The notes under the pieces: model-generated
Database searches by the model: none
What the model was told of the DNA's origin: nothing
What the model saw: only the letters and a program-made list of their open reading frames with translations
Shown here: one piece after another, positions 26,869 to 35,847 of the stretch
Numbering within the stretch: position 1 is the first letter of the stretch
Layout of the letters: each line of letters opens with the position of its first letter
NCBI RefSeq assembly: GCF_005938745.2
Contig: NZ_VCBX02000001.1
Span: 6,152,501-6,216,500 of the forward strand
Direction of reading: 5' to 3'
Origin: Rhodococcus sp. KBS0724
Lineage (GTDB): Bacteria; Actinomycetota; Actinomycetes; Mycobacteriales; Mycobacteriaceae
Length of the DNA: 64,000 nucleotides
Translations under genes and position numbers: made by a program

Positions 26869-28137
26869 TCAAGTGACGGCGTCGCGCTCGCGAAACTCCG
26901 GGCGGTCCCAAGACCCGCTCTCGAGGATGTCCCTCAAAGCGTCGACTGCGTTCCACACGTCGACGTAGCCGACATACAAGGGAGTGACACCGAATCGCAA
27001 GACTCCAGGTTCGCGATAGTCACCGATGACTCCGCGTGCGATGAGAGCCTTCATGATCGAGTAACCCTCAGGATGAACAAAACTCACGTGAGACGCACGG
27101 TGCTCATGCTCCGATGGTGTGATCAATTCCAAACCGAAACCCGCGCAGTGCTGCTCGACCAATGCGATGAACAGATCGGTCAATGCGAGTGACTTCTGCC
27201 GGATGTCGGACATGTCGACGCGCAGCGCGATCTCGAGGCCGCATTCGACAAGCGATAGAGCCGTAATCGGCTGCGTTCCGATAAGGAATCGCCGGATCCC
27301 GTCATGCGCCTCGTAGCCTGGCTCCATCGCGAATGGCCGGGCGTGACCCCACCACCCGGAGAGCGGTTGTCTGCCTGCATGCATATTCCGCTCGTTCACC
27401 CAGAGGAATGCCGGCGATCCGGGACCGCCGTTGAGGTACTTGTACGTGCAGCCGACCGCAAAGTCTGCGTCTGCACCAACCAGGTCGATCGGCACGGCTC
27501 CGGCGGAATGCGCGAGGTCCCAGATCATCAATGCACCACGCCCGTGCACCTGCGTCGTCACCGCTGACATGTCGTACAGATATCCGGTGCGATAGTTCGC
27601 GTGGGACAGCATCACAACCGCGGTGTCAGCGTCGACGGCAGACGACAGTTCCGTGGGATCGTCGATCAACCGCAACTCGTATCCGCTGTCGAGAAACCCG
27701 ATGATTCCCTCTGCGATATAGAGATCAGTGGGAAAATTGTCTCGCTCGGACACGATCACACGACGCGCGGGCTGCGTCTGCTTCGCAATGCTCAGCGCTG
27801 CGGCCAGGCACTTGAACAAGTTGATCGAGGTCGAATCAGTCACCGCCACTTGGCCTTGGCCAGCGCCCAGCAACGGTGCGAGCTTGTCACCGAGTCGTAC
27901 GGGAAGGTCGAACCACCCTGCGGTATTCCAGCTTCGGATCAGACCCGTCCCCCATTCTTCGTGGACGACGCGTTCAGCACAGGCACTCGCCGAATGTGGA
28001 CGAGGTCCGAGCGAGTTTCCGTCGAAGTACAAAACTCCGATCGGAAGATCGAACTCGTCGCGGAGTGATCGGATCGGATCGTCGGCATCGGCTCGAACGC
28101 AATCTTCGAAAGTCCCGAGCGTGCGCGAAGTGGTCAT
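26869..28137 (-). CDS. kynU: Kynureninase
   Basis: The 422-residue fold-type I PLP enzyme has [11 protein letters not shown] (35-45), [17 protein letters not shown], and the Schiff-base lysine K233 in [18 protein letters not shown]207 in [10 protein letters not shown] binds the PLP pyridine. It cleaves L-kynurenine to anthranilate and alanine. It lies 31 bp after kynB in the same transcript. Length and motifs match bacterial KynU. Confidence 0.95.
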   Translation of the reverse strand: MTTSRTLGTFEDCVRADADDPIRSLRDEFDLPIGVLYFDGNSLGPRPHSASACAERVVHEEWGTGLIRSWNTAGWFDLPVRLGDKLAPLLGAGQGQVAVTDSTSINLFKCLAAALSIAKQTQPARRVIVSERDNFPTDLYIAEGIIGFLDSGYELRLIDDPTELSSAVDADTAVVMLSHANYRTGYLYDMSAVTTQVHGRGALMIWDLAHSAGAVPIDLVGADADFAVGCTYKYLNGGPGSPAFLWVNERNMHAGRQPLSGWWGHARPFAMEPGYEAHDGIRRFLIGTQPITALSLVECGLEIALRVDMSDIRQKSLALTDLFIALVEQHCAGFGLELITPSEHEHRASHVSFVHPEGYSIMKALIARGVIGDYREPGVLRFGVTPLYVGYVDVWNAVDALRDILESGSWDRPEFRERDAVT

Positions 28138-28168
28138 GATTCTCCTGAAAGTGTTGGGGGCGAGATGA

Positions 28169-28858
28169 TTACGAATAGGTGCGCAGCACTGCGCGCACCG
28201 GACTTGCGTCGAGATCTCGAAACTTCAGCGGCAGAGCAATGAGTTCGTAGATGCCTTCGTCGACGCCGTCGAGGCAGAGCCCTTCGAGGATCGCGATGTT
28301 GCGATCGCTTGCCGCATGGTGCCCATCCATGGTCTTGCTGTCCATCGGATCGAACGAAGCACCGTCGATTCCGATCAGAACTCCACCGCGGTCGGCAAAC
28401 CAGTGCATCAGTTCCGGGGAGACACCGGCAAAGGTGTTGTCCCACTCGCTCGGATATTCCTCGTAAGTCCGAAGGATCAGTCGCTGCGGTAGATGGCCGC
28501 CGAGTCGCTCAACGGCATCTTCGACGGGCCCGATACAGGCGGCACCGTCGATCCTCGTCATGTCGACCACCGTCATGTCGACTACCAGGGCCTCGCCGAG
28601 ATACGGCCCGAGGGGAACGGAACCGATGGTCGCGCCGTCGATGCGAGTGTGCGCCGGCGCATCGGCGTGAGCACCGATATGAGGAGTGGTGGTGATTCTG
28701 TTGATGGTGACAGCATCACTGCCGCCCAGGTCCGACGTGACAGCCTGGGTGAACGCGGTATCCCCAGGCCACACCGGTGTCGCTTCTGAGATCGGCGGGC
28801 TGATGTCGATCAGCCCTGTCCCTCCGTCGCACGTGTGTCGGCCGATCCTCGGAAACAT
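28169..28858 (-). CDS. kynB: Kynurenine formamidase (cyclase family)
   Basis: The 229-residue metal-dependent cyclase-family hydrolase has the metal motif [11 protein letters not shown] (60-70), plus [14 protein letters not shown] near the start and [12 protein letters not shown]. In this context it hydrolyses N-formylkynurenine to kynurenine. AGGGG lies 6 bp before the ATG. It is the first gene of the kynB-kynU-permease operon and is divergent from the Lrp/AsnC gene. No tryptophan 2,3-dioxygenase gene is in the cluster. Confidence 0.92.
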   Translation of the reverse strand: MFPRIGRHTCDGGTGLIDISPPISEATPVWPGDTAFTQAVTSDLGGSDAVTINRITTTPHIGAHADAPAHTRIDGATIGSVPLGPYLGEALVVDMTVVDMTRIDGAACIGPVEDAVERLGGHLPQRLILRTYEEYPSEWDNTFAGVSPELMHWFADRGGVLIGIDGASFDPMDSKTMDGHHAASDRNIAILEGLCLDGVDEGIYELIALPLKFRDLDASPVRAVLRTYS

Positions 28859-28993
28859 CCAGACCCCTTAGTTCACAGTCGACCGACTCGACCTCGACCG
28901 TTTGATAATTCGATGTGTCTGGCAAAAGCTAGAATCATCGACAAGCATGGTCAAGAGATGCTGAATATCTTCGCAATGACAGGGAGAAATCAG

Positions 28994-29485
28994 ATGATTA
29001 ATGCGATCGAACGGGCGTCCGCCGCGGCTCGGCCGAATCATATTCGGCTTGACGACGTCGACATGGCGATTCTTCGCGAGCTGGTTCACAACGCCCGGAT
29101 ACCGAACAACTCACTTGCCGAGAAGGTAGGCGTCGCCCCGTCGACTGCTCTCGCACGGATGCGCGCTCTACGCGAATCGGGCGTCATCAAGGGGTTTCAC
29201 GCAGATATCGACCTCGAGAAGCTCGGACTCGAGATCTCGGCGATGGTGTCCATCTTGATACATTCGCGCGCCCGGAATCGGATGACCGAAATTGCCGAAC
29301 GGATCGCCGCACTCGACTCGGTTCAGCGCGTATTTCTCATGAGCGGGGACCGGGATCTACTTGTACACATTTCGTGCGAAACGCCCGCACTACTCAGGGA
29401 TTTTGTCAGCACTCATCTCAACGATCCCGCTATCGCGAACACTCAGACGAACTTGATCTTCAGCGAGCTCCCACACGCGCACTGA
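28994..29485 (+). CDS. Lrp/AsnC-family regulator (probably of the kyn operon)
   Basis: The 163-residue protein has an N-terminal HTH (LDDVDMAILRELVHNARIPN through SLAEKVGVAPSTALARMRALRESGVIKGF) and a C-terminal RAM effector domain (GLEISAMVSILIHSR onward). The start at 28994 is fixed by AGGGAG 7 bp upstream. The frame is open to 28835 without similarity. It is divergent from kynB across 135 bp of relatively AT-rich DNA. KynR-type Lrp regulators in other bacteria activate kynurenine genes in response to kynurenine, and the same role is inferred here. Confidence 0.87.
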   Translation: MINAIERASAAARPNHIRLDDVDMAILRELVHNARIPNNSLAEKVGVAPSTALARMRALRESGVIKGFHADIDLEKLGLEISAMVSILIHSRARNRMTEIAERIAALDSVQRVFLMSGDRDLLVHISCETPALLRDFVSTHLNDPAIANTQTNLIFSELPHAH

Positions 29486-29523
29486 GTGGATCCCTCGGGC
29501 CCGAACACCGGCCTGAGAATTGA

Positions 29524-29568
29524 AAAACGGTAGGTGCAAACACAAAACGTGTTTGCACCTACCGTTTT
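29524..29568. terminator. Bidirectional terminator with 20-bp perfect stem
   Basis: Arms 29524-29543 and 29549-29568 are perfectly complementary, with loop AAAAC. The stem ends in AAAA/TTTT, giving a T-run in each direction. It sits between the convergent Lrp gene and the beta-lactamase-fold gene. Confidence 0.9.
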
Positions 29569-29579
29569 CGGGTGGGCGG

Positions 29580-30206
29580 TCAGGATCCCGCGCGGATCCA
29601 TTCCTCGAGATGCGGCGCTTCGGTGCCGATGGTGGTGCCGTCGCCGTGACCGGTGTGGACCTTGGTCTCGGCGGGTAGGGCAAACAACTTGTCGCGGATC
29701 GATCCGATGATGGTCGGAAAATCGGAGTACGAGCGCCCCGTTGCTCCCGGTCCACCGGAGAACAGGGTGTCACCACTGAACAGTTCCCCCGCCTCGGGAA
29801 GATAGAGGCAGGTCGATCCCGGCGAGTGCCCCGGCGTGTGCATGGCCAGAATGTCGGTGCCCGCCACCGAGATTCGCTGTCCGTCTTCCAAACTCAGGTG
29901 CTTGACGCCTGGATGCGTCATCTCCCAGAGGACGTCGTCCGCCGGATTCAGGTAGATCGGAGCGTCGAGCTTCTCGGACAGTTCCGGTGCAACGGTGACG
30001 TGATCGTTGTGCCCGTGAGTGCAGACGATTCCGACAACCTTGCGACCGGCAACGGCGTCGATGATGGGTTGTGCGGTGTGCGCGGCGTCCACGACAACCA
30101 CCTCGTTGTCGTCACCGATCAACCAGATGTTGTTGTCCACGTCCCAGGTGCCACCGTCGAGACTGAACGATCCCGACGTGACGACGCGATCGACTCGCAA
30201 CGTCAC
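29580..30206 (-). CDS. MBL-fold hydrolase paired with formaldehyde dehydrogenase
   Basis: The 208-residue metallo-beta-lactamase-fold (glyoxalase II-like) protein has the metal motif THGHNDH (63-69), further His in HTPGHSPGS, Asp in FSGDTLF and a C-terminal [10 protein letters not shown]. The GTG start at 30206 overlaps the dehydrogenase stop (GTGA). This gene is a constant neighbour of mycothiol-dependent formaldehyde dehydrogenase in actinobacteria. It probably hydrolyses S-formylmycothiol or a related thioester to formate, but that is inferred from position. Confidence 0.87.
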   Translation of the reverse strand: MTLRVDRVVTSGSFSLDGGTWDVDNNIWLIGDDNEVVVVDAAHTAQPIIDAVAGRKVVGIVCTHGHNDHVTVAPELSEKLDAPIYLNPADDVLWEMTHPGVKHLSLEDGQRISVAGTDILAMHTPGHSPGSTCLYLPEAGELFSGDTLFSGGPGATGRSYSDFPTIIGSIRDKLFALPAETKVHTGHGDGTTIGTEAPHLEEWIRAGS

Positions 30207-31291
30207 AGGACCACCACCGAACGCAGGACCTCGCCGCGGTGCATCGTCTCGAAGGCCTTCTCGACCTCGTCGAGCTTGATGCGCTCGCTGACGAACTTCT
30301 CGAGCGGCAGACGACCCTGCTGGTACAGATCGACCAAAACCGGGAAGTCGCGCTCGGGCAGGCAATCTCCGTACCACGACGACTTGAGCGAACCGCCACG
30401 CGAGAAGAAGTCGACCAGCGGCATCTCCAGTTTCATGTCCGGCGTCGGAACACCCACCAGCACTACGGTTCCCGCGAGGTCACGCGCATAGAAGGCCTGC
30501 TTCCACGTCTCCGGGCGTCCGACAGCGTCAACGACGACGTCTGCGCCGAAACCACCGGTCAGTTCCTGAACAGCCTCGACAACGTCGTCGACCTCGGTGG
30601 CATTGATCGTGTGGGTAGCGCCAAGTTCTGTGGCCCACTCCAGCTTTCGCGGATCGCGATCGATTGCGATGATGGTGTTGGCGCCGGCCAGACGTGAACC
30701 CATGATGGCGGCGTCGCCGACACCGCCGCAGCCGATGACAGCGACCGAGTCGCCGCGGCCGACGTTGCCCGTGTTCATGGCGGCACCCATACCGGCCATG
30801 ACGCCGCAGCCGAGCAGACCGACAACAGCCGGGTCGGCCGACGCGTCGACCTTGGTGCACTGGCCTTCGTGGACAAGAGTCTTGTCGGCAAACGCGCCGA
30901 TACCGAGCGCCGGTGTCAGCTCGGTGCCGTCTTCGAGCGTCATCTTCTGCTCGGCGTTGAACGTGTCGAAGCAGTACTGCGGGCGTCCGCGCTTACAGGC
31001 ACGACACTGCCCACACACAGCACGCCAGTTGAGGACGACGACGTCGCCCACCTCGACATGAGTGACACCGGGGCCGACGCTCTCGACGATGCCCGACGCC
31101 TCGTGTCCGAGGAGGAACGGGTATTCGTCGTTGATGCCGCCGTCGCGGTAGGTGAGGTCGGTGTGGCACACGCCGCACGCTGCGATGGCAACAACCACCT
31201 CGTTGGCACCGGGATCGGGAATCGTGACGGGGACGATTTCGACGGGGGCACCCTTGGATCGGGCGATGACGCCGCGTACCTGCTGTGGCAT
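30203..31291 (-). CDS. mscR: S-(hydroxymethyl)mycothiol dehydrogenase (mycothiol-dependent formaldehyde dehydrogenase)
   Basis: The 362-residue zinc medium-chain dehydrogenase has catalytic zinc ligands C42 and H63 ([14 protein letters not shown]), structural zinc cysteines C93, C96, C99 and C107, and a cofactor loop GCGGVGDAA. The N-terminal [13 protein letters not shown] and the segment [26 protein letters not shown] are characteristic of MscR/AdhE. It oxidises the formaldehyde-mycothiol adduct (and S-nitrosomycothiol). The start at 31291 follows AGGAG. In-frame ATGs at 31324 and 31339 are alternatives. It is the main formaldehyde sink in these organisms, 5.5 kb from the formaldehyde-producing N-demethylase genes. 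Confidence 0.92.
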   Translation of the reverse strand: MPQQVRGVIARSKGAPVEIVPVTIPDPGANEVVVAIAACGVCHTDLTYRDGGINDEYPFLLGHEASGIVESVGPGVTHVEVGDVVVLNWRAVCGQCRACKRGRPQYCFDTFNAEQKMTLEDGTELTPALGIGAFADKTLVHEGQCTKVDASADPAVVGLLGCGVMAGMGAAMNTGNVGRGDSVAVIGCGGVGDAAIMGSRLAGANTIIAIDRDPRKLEWATELGATHTINATEVDDVVEAVQELTGGFGADVVVDAVGRPETWKQAFYARDLAGTVVLVGVPTPDMKLEMPLVDFFSRGGSLKSSWYGDCLPERDFPVLVDLYQQGRLPLEKFVSERIKLDEVEKAFETMHRGEVLRSVVVL

Positions 31292-31419
31292 GGCTTTGCT
31301 CCTGGCTTGTGCGTTTTCGGACATGTCGTCACATAGCAATATATGAACGCACTACGAGGTTAACCCGAATGGACGAACCAGAACCCTGGCCGAAATAACT
31401 GACCGACCTATCCGAAGAG

Positions 31420-32685
31420 CTAGGGAGCCGGCTTGACACCGGCTTCCGTGCCTGCCGCTGCGGCGGCACCGCGACTGTCGACGCCCAGTTTCTTGAGAAC
31501 TCCCGCGACGTGAAACTTCACGGTGCTCTCGCTGACACCGAGACGCTCGGAGATCGCCTTGTTCCGGCGACCCGCGACAAGATGTTCGAGCACCTCGATC
31601 TCTCGAGGAGCCAGATCGGACAGCGTGTGATCGGCGGGCGTCGCCGAGGCCGCGTCGAGCGGAATGGTGGCACTGATCCGGCTGCCCCAACCCGTCGTCG
31701 ATTCCGACTCGATGGTTCCGCCCAACGTCTCTACCCGCGAACGTAATTGGCGCTCCAAGTCGGCAACGTCGGCTTCGCCCCGCCCGTCGTCGCGGATGTC
31801 GATCAGCAGAGCGGAACCGTCCAGGCTCCACGCCACCCGAATCCGCGACAACGTGTGTTGATCCGCCAGCGCGAGCACGGCACCTCGCACCACCGCCCGC
31901 GCGCCGTGCGCGACTTCACCGGGAAGCCCTCGGCCCTCGACCGGCGGTTCCACCAGTTCCAGCTCGACGTTGCGATGCTTGAGCAGCGATCGCAACTCTC
32001 CGCGCATCCGCGCAAAAGCCGTGGTGATTGCCTCTTCCGCCAGTTCCCGGTGGACATCGACGGCCGAGCGCAACCCGATCAGCGCCGACGACGTTGTTTC
32101 CCTGGCTGACGTTCGCGCCCGAGTGTCGTCGAGATCATCCGAACGCAACGTGGCCAGGATGGTCTCCAGCGTCGCCGCGTGAACCTCGGTCATCTCGGCA
32201 ACCGTGCGTGCACGTTCCGACGACGCGGCCCGTGACTCCGCCAAATAGGCCGGACTGGCGTTGCGGACCTGCAGTTGAATGCCGGTCGCGACCACACCGA
32301 ACAGTGCTGCCGTCAATTCGAGCGCCGTAGCCCGAATCGTCGTCGAGCGCGGCATCAGTACCAGTACCGTATCCGTCCGGTCGAGAACAGCAACCACTTC
32401 TCGTTCCCGGCCGGCAACCGTCAATTGTCCCCGAAAGATCTGTCCCACAGCAAGATCGGTACGGATACGATCGAGTTCGGCAATGGTGACTCGATCGACG
32501 ATCGCCGGATCTCCAGCCACCTTGCGTGGCCGGCCGGTGCATTCTCGAGTGAAGATCACGAGCGCGGTGTGCGGCACCAGATCTGCAAGCAATACCGAGA
32601 ATCGGCGACCGATCTCGGGCAGCGGACCCACCAACACGTCGCGTAGTTCGGAGATGAGAGTGGGGAGTTGTTCGGCGGTGCTCAC
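31420..32685 (-). CDS. LuxR-family regulator with GAF-like and degenerate kinase-like domains
   Basis: The 421-residue protein has an N-terminal GAF-like sensor (about 1-150), a helical linker (160-230), a region resembling a histidine-kinase ATPase domain (ALLIDIRDDGRGEADVADLERQLRSRVETLGGTIESESTTGWGSRISATIPL, about 300-350), then a LuxR HTH (LAPREIEVLEHLVAGRRNKAISERLGVSESTVKFHVAGVLKKLG, about 362-408). There is no receiver domain and no clear phospho-acceptor H-box, so it looks like a sensor kinase output fused straight to DNA binding. GTG start. The target is unknown; mscR downstream is a candidate. Confidence 0.8.
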   Translation of the reverse strand: MSTAEQLPTLISELRDVLVGPLPEIGRRFSVLLADLVPHTALVIFTRECTGRPRKVAGDPAIVDRVTIAELDRIRTDLAVGQIFRGQLTVAGREREVVAVLDRTDTVLVLMPRSTTIRATALELTAALFGVVATGIQLQVRNASPAYLAESRAASSERARTVAEMTEVHAATLETILATLRSDDLDDTRARTSARETTSSALIGLRSAVDVHRELAEEAITTAFARMRGELRSLLKHRNVELELVEPPVEGRGLPGEVAHGARAVVRGAVLALADQHTLSRIRVAWSLDGSALLIDIRDDGRGEADVADLERQLRSRVETLGGTIESESTTGWGSRISATIPLDAASATPADHTLSDLAPREIEVLEHLVAGRRNKAISERLGVSESTVKFHVAGVLKKLGVDSRGAAAAAGTEAGVKPAP

Positions 32686-32713
32686 CGTTCAACGATAACC
32701 ACTCGCTTGTCTC

Positions 32714-33871
32714 CTACAGCGTCGTCTTCATCAACATCACGTTGTAGTCCGACCACGTCGTGGCAAGGAAGTACAAGTCCTGCCCCTGTGACCACGGATG
32801 CATGTACGCGCCGTAGAGGCCGGGGACGGCGCCCGGTTCGATCACGACGTCGGGGGCGCTCCACGGGCCGGTCAGTTGGTCGGCCGTGCGCAGCACCAGA
32901 GCACCCCATTCGTTCGAGTACATCGCAACGAACTTTCCGAGGTAGTTGTTGTACTGCACCGACAGTTCACTGACGTCACCGTCGAGTACCGGCGTCGCCA
33001 CATCGGGATTGTTTGGCACCCAAGCCTTTCCGTCCCAATATTCGTACGCCGCAACATCGACGATCGACGCTTCCTTCACTCGCGAGAGTCGCGCTTCGCC
33101 AAACCTGCCGGACGGTGTCCCGAAGTTGTAGACATATCCACCGTCCTTGACGAAGGACCCCATCTGGAAGTTGGCGTTACCGGTCAACGGCAGGTTCGGG
33201 CGCGCCGACGCCGGTTCCACCTGCCACGTTTCGCCGTTGTCCCGCGAGGATGCGATTTGCGAGAAATTTGTCACCCATTCTCCTGATCCTCCCCACGACC
33301 GCACCGACATGTAGTTGACGTACTGCACGCCGCCCACCTCGATACCCGACGTCGGGATGCTGCTGGTTTCGACTCCGGTGACTTTGAGGCTGTCGATGAT
33401 TTCGCGGGAGCGATTGGGCCGATCTACGGGTGACGAGTCGATACTCATGCCGTCACTCAGATTGCCGTCGGCACTGCGGAACAGCACGTTGCTGCGCCAA
33501 TCACCTACCACTCCGCAGGCCGGGTTCGAACTCAATCCGACAGTATCGCCGAAGACCGTCAGAACCTGGCCGGCGCCGTTGTCCCACATGATTCCGAGAT
33601 CCGTGCCGAGCACGTTGAACCGTTCGACCGTCTGATTGGGGCTGAGCGCTCCGGTGATGTATTCGACCGCAGACGTGCGGCCTTGCAGTTCGGGGAGGTT
33701 TCCGTCGGTTCCGTTGATCCACGGAATCGGGTTGGTCGGTCCGCCGGATTGGTCGAAGATGGCCGTGAGGTTGCAGCCCCACGGTGACGCGTGAGCTGTT
33801 GATGTGACAACGGCAGTGGGCACAAAGGCGCAGGCCAATGCGACTACCGGAAATCTCCATGACTGTTTCAT
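32714..33871 (-). CDS. Secreted DUF4185 protein
   Basis: The 385-residue exported protein has a Sec signal peptide (hydrophobic core VVALACAFVPTAVVTS, predicted cleavage after AHA, residue 28). The mature region matches DUF4185: GTDLGIMWDN, TVFGDTVG, WRSNVLFRSAD, and YNNYLGKFVAMYSN near 305. The repeats suggest a five-bladed beta-propeller like glycoside hydrolases. Close relatives are common, function unassigned, in mycobacteria and rhodococci. AGGGGAG precedes the ATG. Confidence 0.82.
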   Translation of the reverse strand: MKQSWRFPVVALACAFVPTAVVTSTAHASPWGCNLTAIFDQSGGPTNPIPWINGTDGNLPELQGRTSAVEYITGALSPNQTVERFNVLGTDLGIMWDNGAGQVLTVFGDTVGLSSNPACGVVGDWRSNVLFRSADGNLSDGMSIDSSPVDRPNRSREIIDSLKVTGVETSSIPTSGIEVGGVQYVNYMSVRSWGGSGEWVTNFSQIASSRDNGETWQVEPASARPNLPLTGNANFQMGSFVKDGGYVYNFGTPSGRFGEARLSRVKEASIVDVAAYEYWDGKAWVPNNPDVATPVLDGDVSELSVQYNNYLGKFVAMYSNEWGALVLRTADQLTGPWSAPDVVIEPGAVPGLYGAYMHPWSQGQDLYFLATTWSDYNVMLMKTTL

Positions 33872-33925
33872 CGCTCCCCTTTCGCCGGGAGGATGCCCCG
33901 AACGGAGGTGAACGTAACTTCGCTC

Positions 33926-34900
33926 CTATTCCGCAGCCTCTACCCGAGCGCCGACGGCGTGAAGGACCACGATGTGCGGATCCCAGGGCACCAACGCGTC
34001 GACCGCACGTTCGAGGTCGTCGACAGGCGGCAGATCCTGCGGTCCCAGTACTTCGATCACCGCAGTATGTGCCTGCCACGTGACGGACCCGACCTGCACG
34101 CCAGGAACTCCAGCAAGCCACTGTTCGGCGGCGTCGTGGATCTGGCTCGCCCACAACGAGGCCAGAGAATTCACCACCATCGGGATGGCAACAATAACCA
34201 GGGCCGACGCCAACACCAGGTAGACACGTCGATGGCCCGCGGCAACCGCTCCTGATTCGCGCGCATAGCCGGCGATCACCAGCACCACCGTCGACGTGAT
34301 CACCATGGCAATGACATTCGACGCAAACAGGATCAGCGCACCCAACGCGAGCGACGGTGCACCCGATCCGAGACAGACACCGACAACGGCAAGAGGCGGA
34401 ACCAGTGAAATCGCGATCGCGACGCCAGGAAGCACATCCCCGACATCGCGTCGGGTAATCGCGATGGATCCGGCAAAACCCGTGGCTATCGCAGCGGCGA
34501 GATCCGTCAACGTGGGGGTGGTTCGCCCCGTCACTTGAGAGTTGGACAGCACACTCGTCGGGTTGAGGAGAACAAGGGAAAACAGAAAGCCGAGAAGAAC
34601 AACGAGAACGAGTCCACCCGCGACGTACAAAATACTGCGGGCAATGAGTGCGCCCCGACCGGTGACAATGCCGAGTCCGATACCCAGAATCGGCGTGGAC
34701 AACGGCGCGACGATCATCGCCCCGATCACGGTGGCCGTCGAATCACCGACTACTCCGGCGCCCGCAATCATCCCGGAGAGAACAAGCATTATCCAGAACG
34801 CGGATCGTTTTGCCGCCTTGTCACCGGTGGAGAGATCCAGCCGATCGTCAAGTTCCTCGAGGCTACGCCGCTGACTATCCGGAATCAGAAATGAGCGCAT
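33926..34900 (-). CDS. DUF389 membrane protein
   Basis: The 324-residue protein has a short soluble N-terminus, then about six membrane spans containing the DUF389 signature (MLVLSGMIAGAGVVGDSTATVIGAMIVAPLSTPILGIGLG; GFAGSIAITRRDVGDVLPGVAIAISLVPPLAVVG). The soluble C-terminal part is about 90 residues (VQVGSVTWQAHTAVIEVLGP). The family is widespread and its function unknown. It is a single gene between the DUF4185 and GATase genes. Confidence 0.85.
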   Translation of the reverse strand: MRSFLIPDSQRRSLEELDDRLDLSTGDKAAKRSAFWIMLVLSGMIAGAGVVGDSTATVIGAMIVAPLSTPILGIGLGIVTGRGALIARSILYVAGGLVLVVLLGFLFSLVLLNPTSVLSNSQVTGRTTPTLTDLAAAIATGFAGSIAITRRDVGDVLPGVAIAISLVPPLAVVGVCLGSGAPSLALGALILFASNVIAMVITSTVVLVIAGYARESGAVAAGHRRVYLVLASALVIVAIPMVVNSLASLWASQIHDAAEQWLAGVPGVQVGSVTWQAHTAVIEVLGPQDLPPVDDLERAVDALVPWDPHIVVLHAVGARVEAAE

Positions 34901-34967
34901 AGCCGATCCTTTCGGACACGAACCCGGGCGTTCTCCACACCGTAAGCCCTGAGCGCCTACTTCGGGC

Positions 34968-35672
34968 TTACCTGGGCGAAATCGACTTCAGCCACCTGTC
35001 CATGACCATTGCAGCGAACTCGAGTCCTTCGGTTTCCGCTGCAGCCAATTGCTGCATGAAGATCCGTGGCCCGTCGGCGCCCAGCGATGTCAGCAGCGAC
35101 TCGCGGTACTCGTCCAATTCCATCCAATCCTGTGCCACCTCACACGACGCTTCAAGGTGGAACTGCACGCCGTAGCTCTGCTTGTACCGAAACAGCTGAT
35201 TCGGATACTTGGCGGAACCCGCAAGGTGCACGGCACCATCCGGAATCTCGAAAGTGTCCGAATGCCATTGCATGGCAGGGAAGGTGGAGGGCAAGTTCCC
35301 CCAGATCGGATCCAGTGCGCCTGCCTCGGTCAAGGTGACGTCCTCGACACCCACTTCGGGAACTGACCCTGTGTACACGCGAGCCCCTAGTGCTGCCGCC
35401 AACAATTGCGAACCCAGGCACACTCCCCAGATCGGAACATCTGCGTCGACGAGCGCACGCAGATAAGCGATCTCGGAAACCAACCACTCGATGTCGTCTT
35501 GATCGCCGACGCCCATCGGGCCACCCATCACGATCACCGCGTCGAACTCGACGTGCGCGGGAATCGGGTCGGTCCCCAAGAGGACGGTCTGCACATCTCC
35601 GTATGTGGCCAGGACTGGAGAGTACGCGGCCGGGGGTTCGCATTGCGCGTGTCGAAGTTCCAGGAATCGCAT
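34968..35672 (-). CDS. Class I glutamine amidotransferase (GATase1-like)
   Basis: The 234-residue stand-alone GATase-1 protein has the nucleophile C85 in WGVCLGSQLLA and H172/E174 in YGVQFHLE. It resembles GMP synthase-like amidotransferases found alone in actinobacteria (YgiC/GuaA-like PuuD group). Such proteins hydrolyse gamma-glutamyl compounds or glutamine. No partner synthetase is adjacent, so the substrate is unknown. Confidence 0.85.
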   Translation of the reverse strand: MRFLELRHAQCEPPAAYSPVLATYGDVQTVLLGTDPIPAHVEFDAVIVMGGPMGVGDQDDIEWLVSEIAYLRALVDADVPIWGVCLGSQLLAAALGARVYTGSVPEVGVEDVTLTEAGALDPIWGNLPSTFPAMQWHSDTFEIPDGAVHLAGSAKYPNQLFRYKQSYGVQFHLEASCEVAQDWMELDEYRESLLTSLGADGPRIFMQQLAAAETEGLEFAAMVMDRWLKSISPR

Positions 35673-35847
35673 GTCGCTGATTATTCTCCCGGTTCAGCTC
35701 CAGCGCCCATTTTGTCGGCTGCGCACCAATTATGCGGAAACCCTCACGCCGAGTCCGATTGCTTTGTAGTGTGACCGAGCTGGACGTATGTCCAGCGCAT
35801 TCGGAGTGTCCCGCCGTCCGCTCCGGTTCACGAGAAACGAGCTGTTC

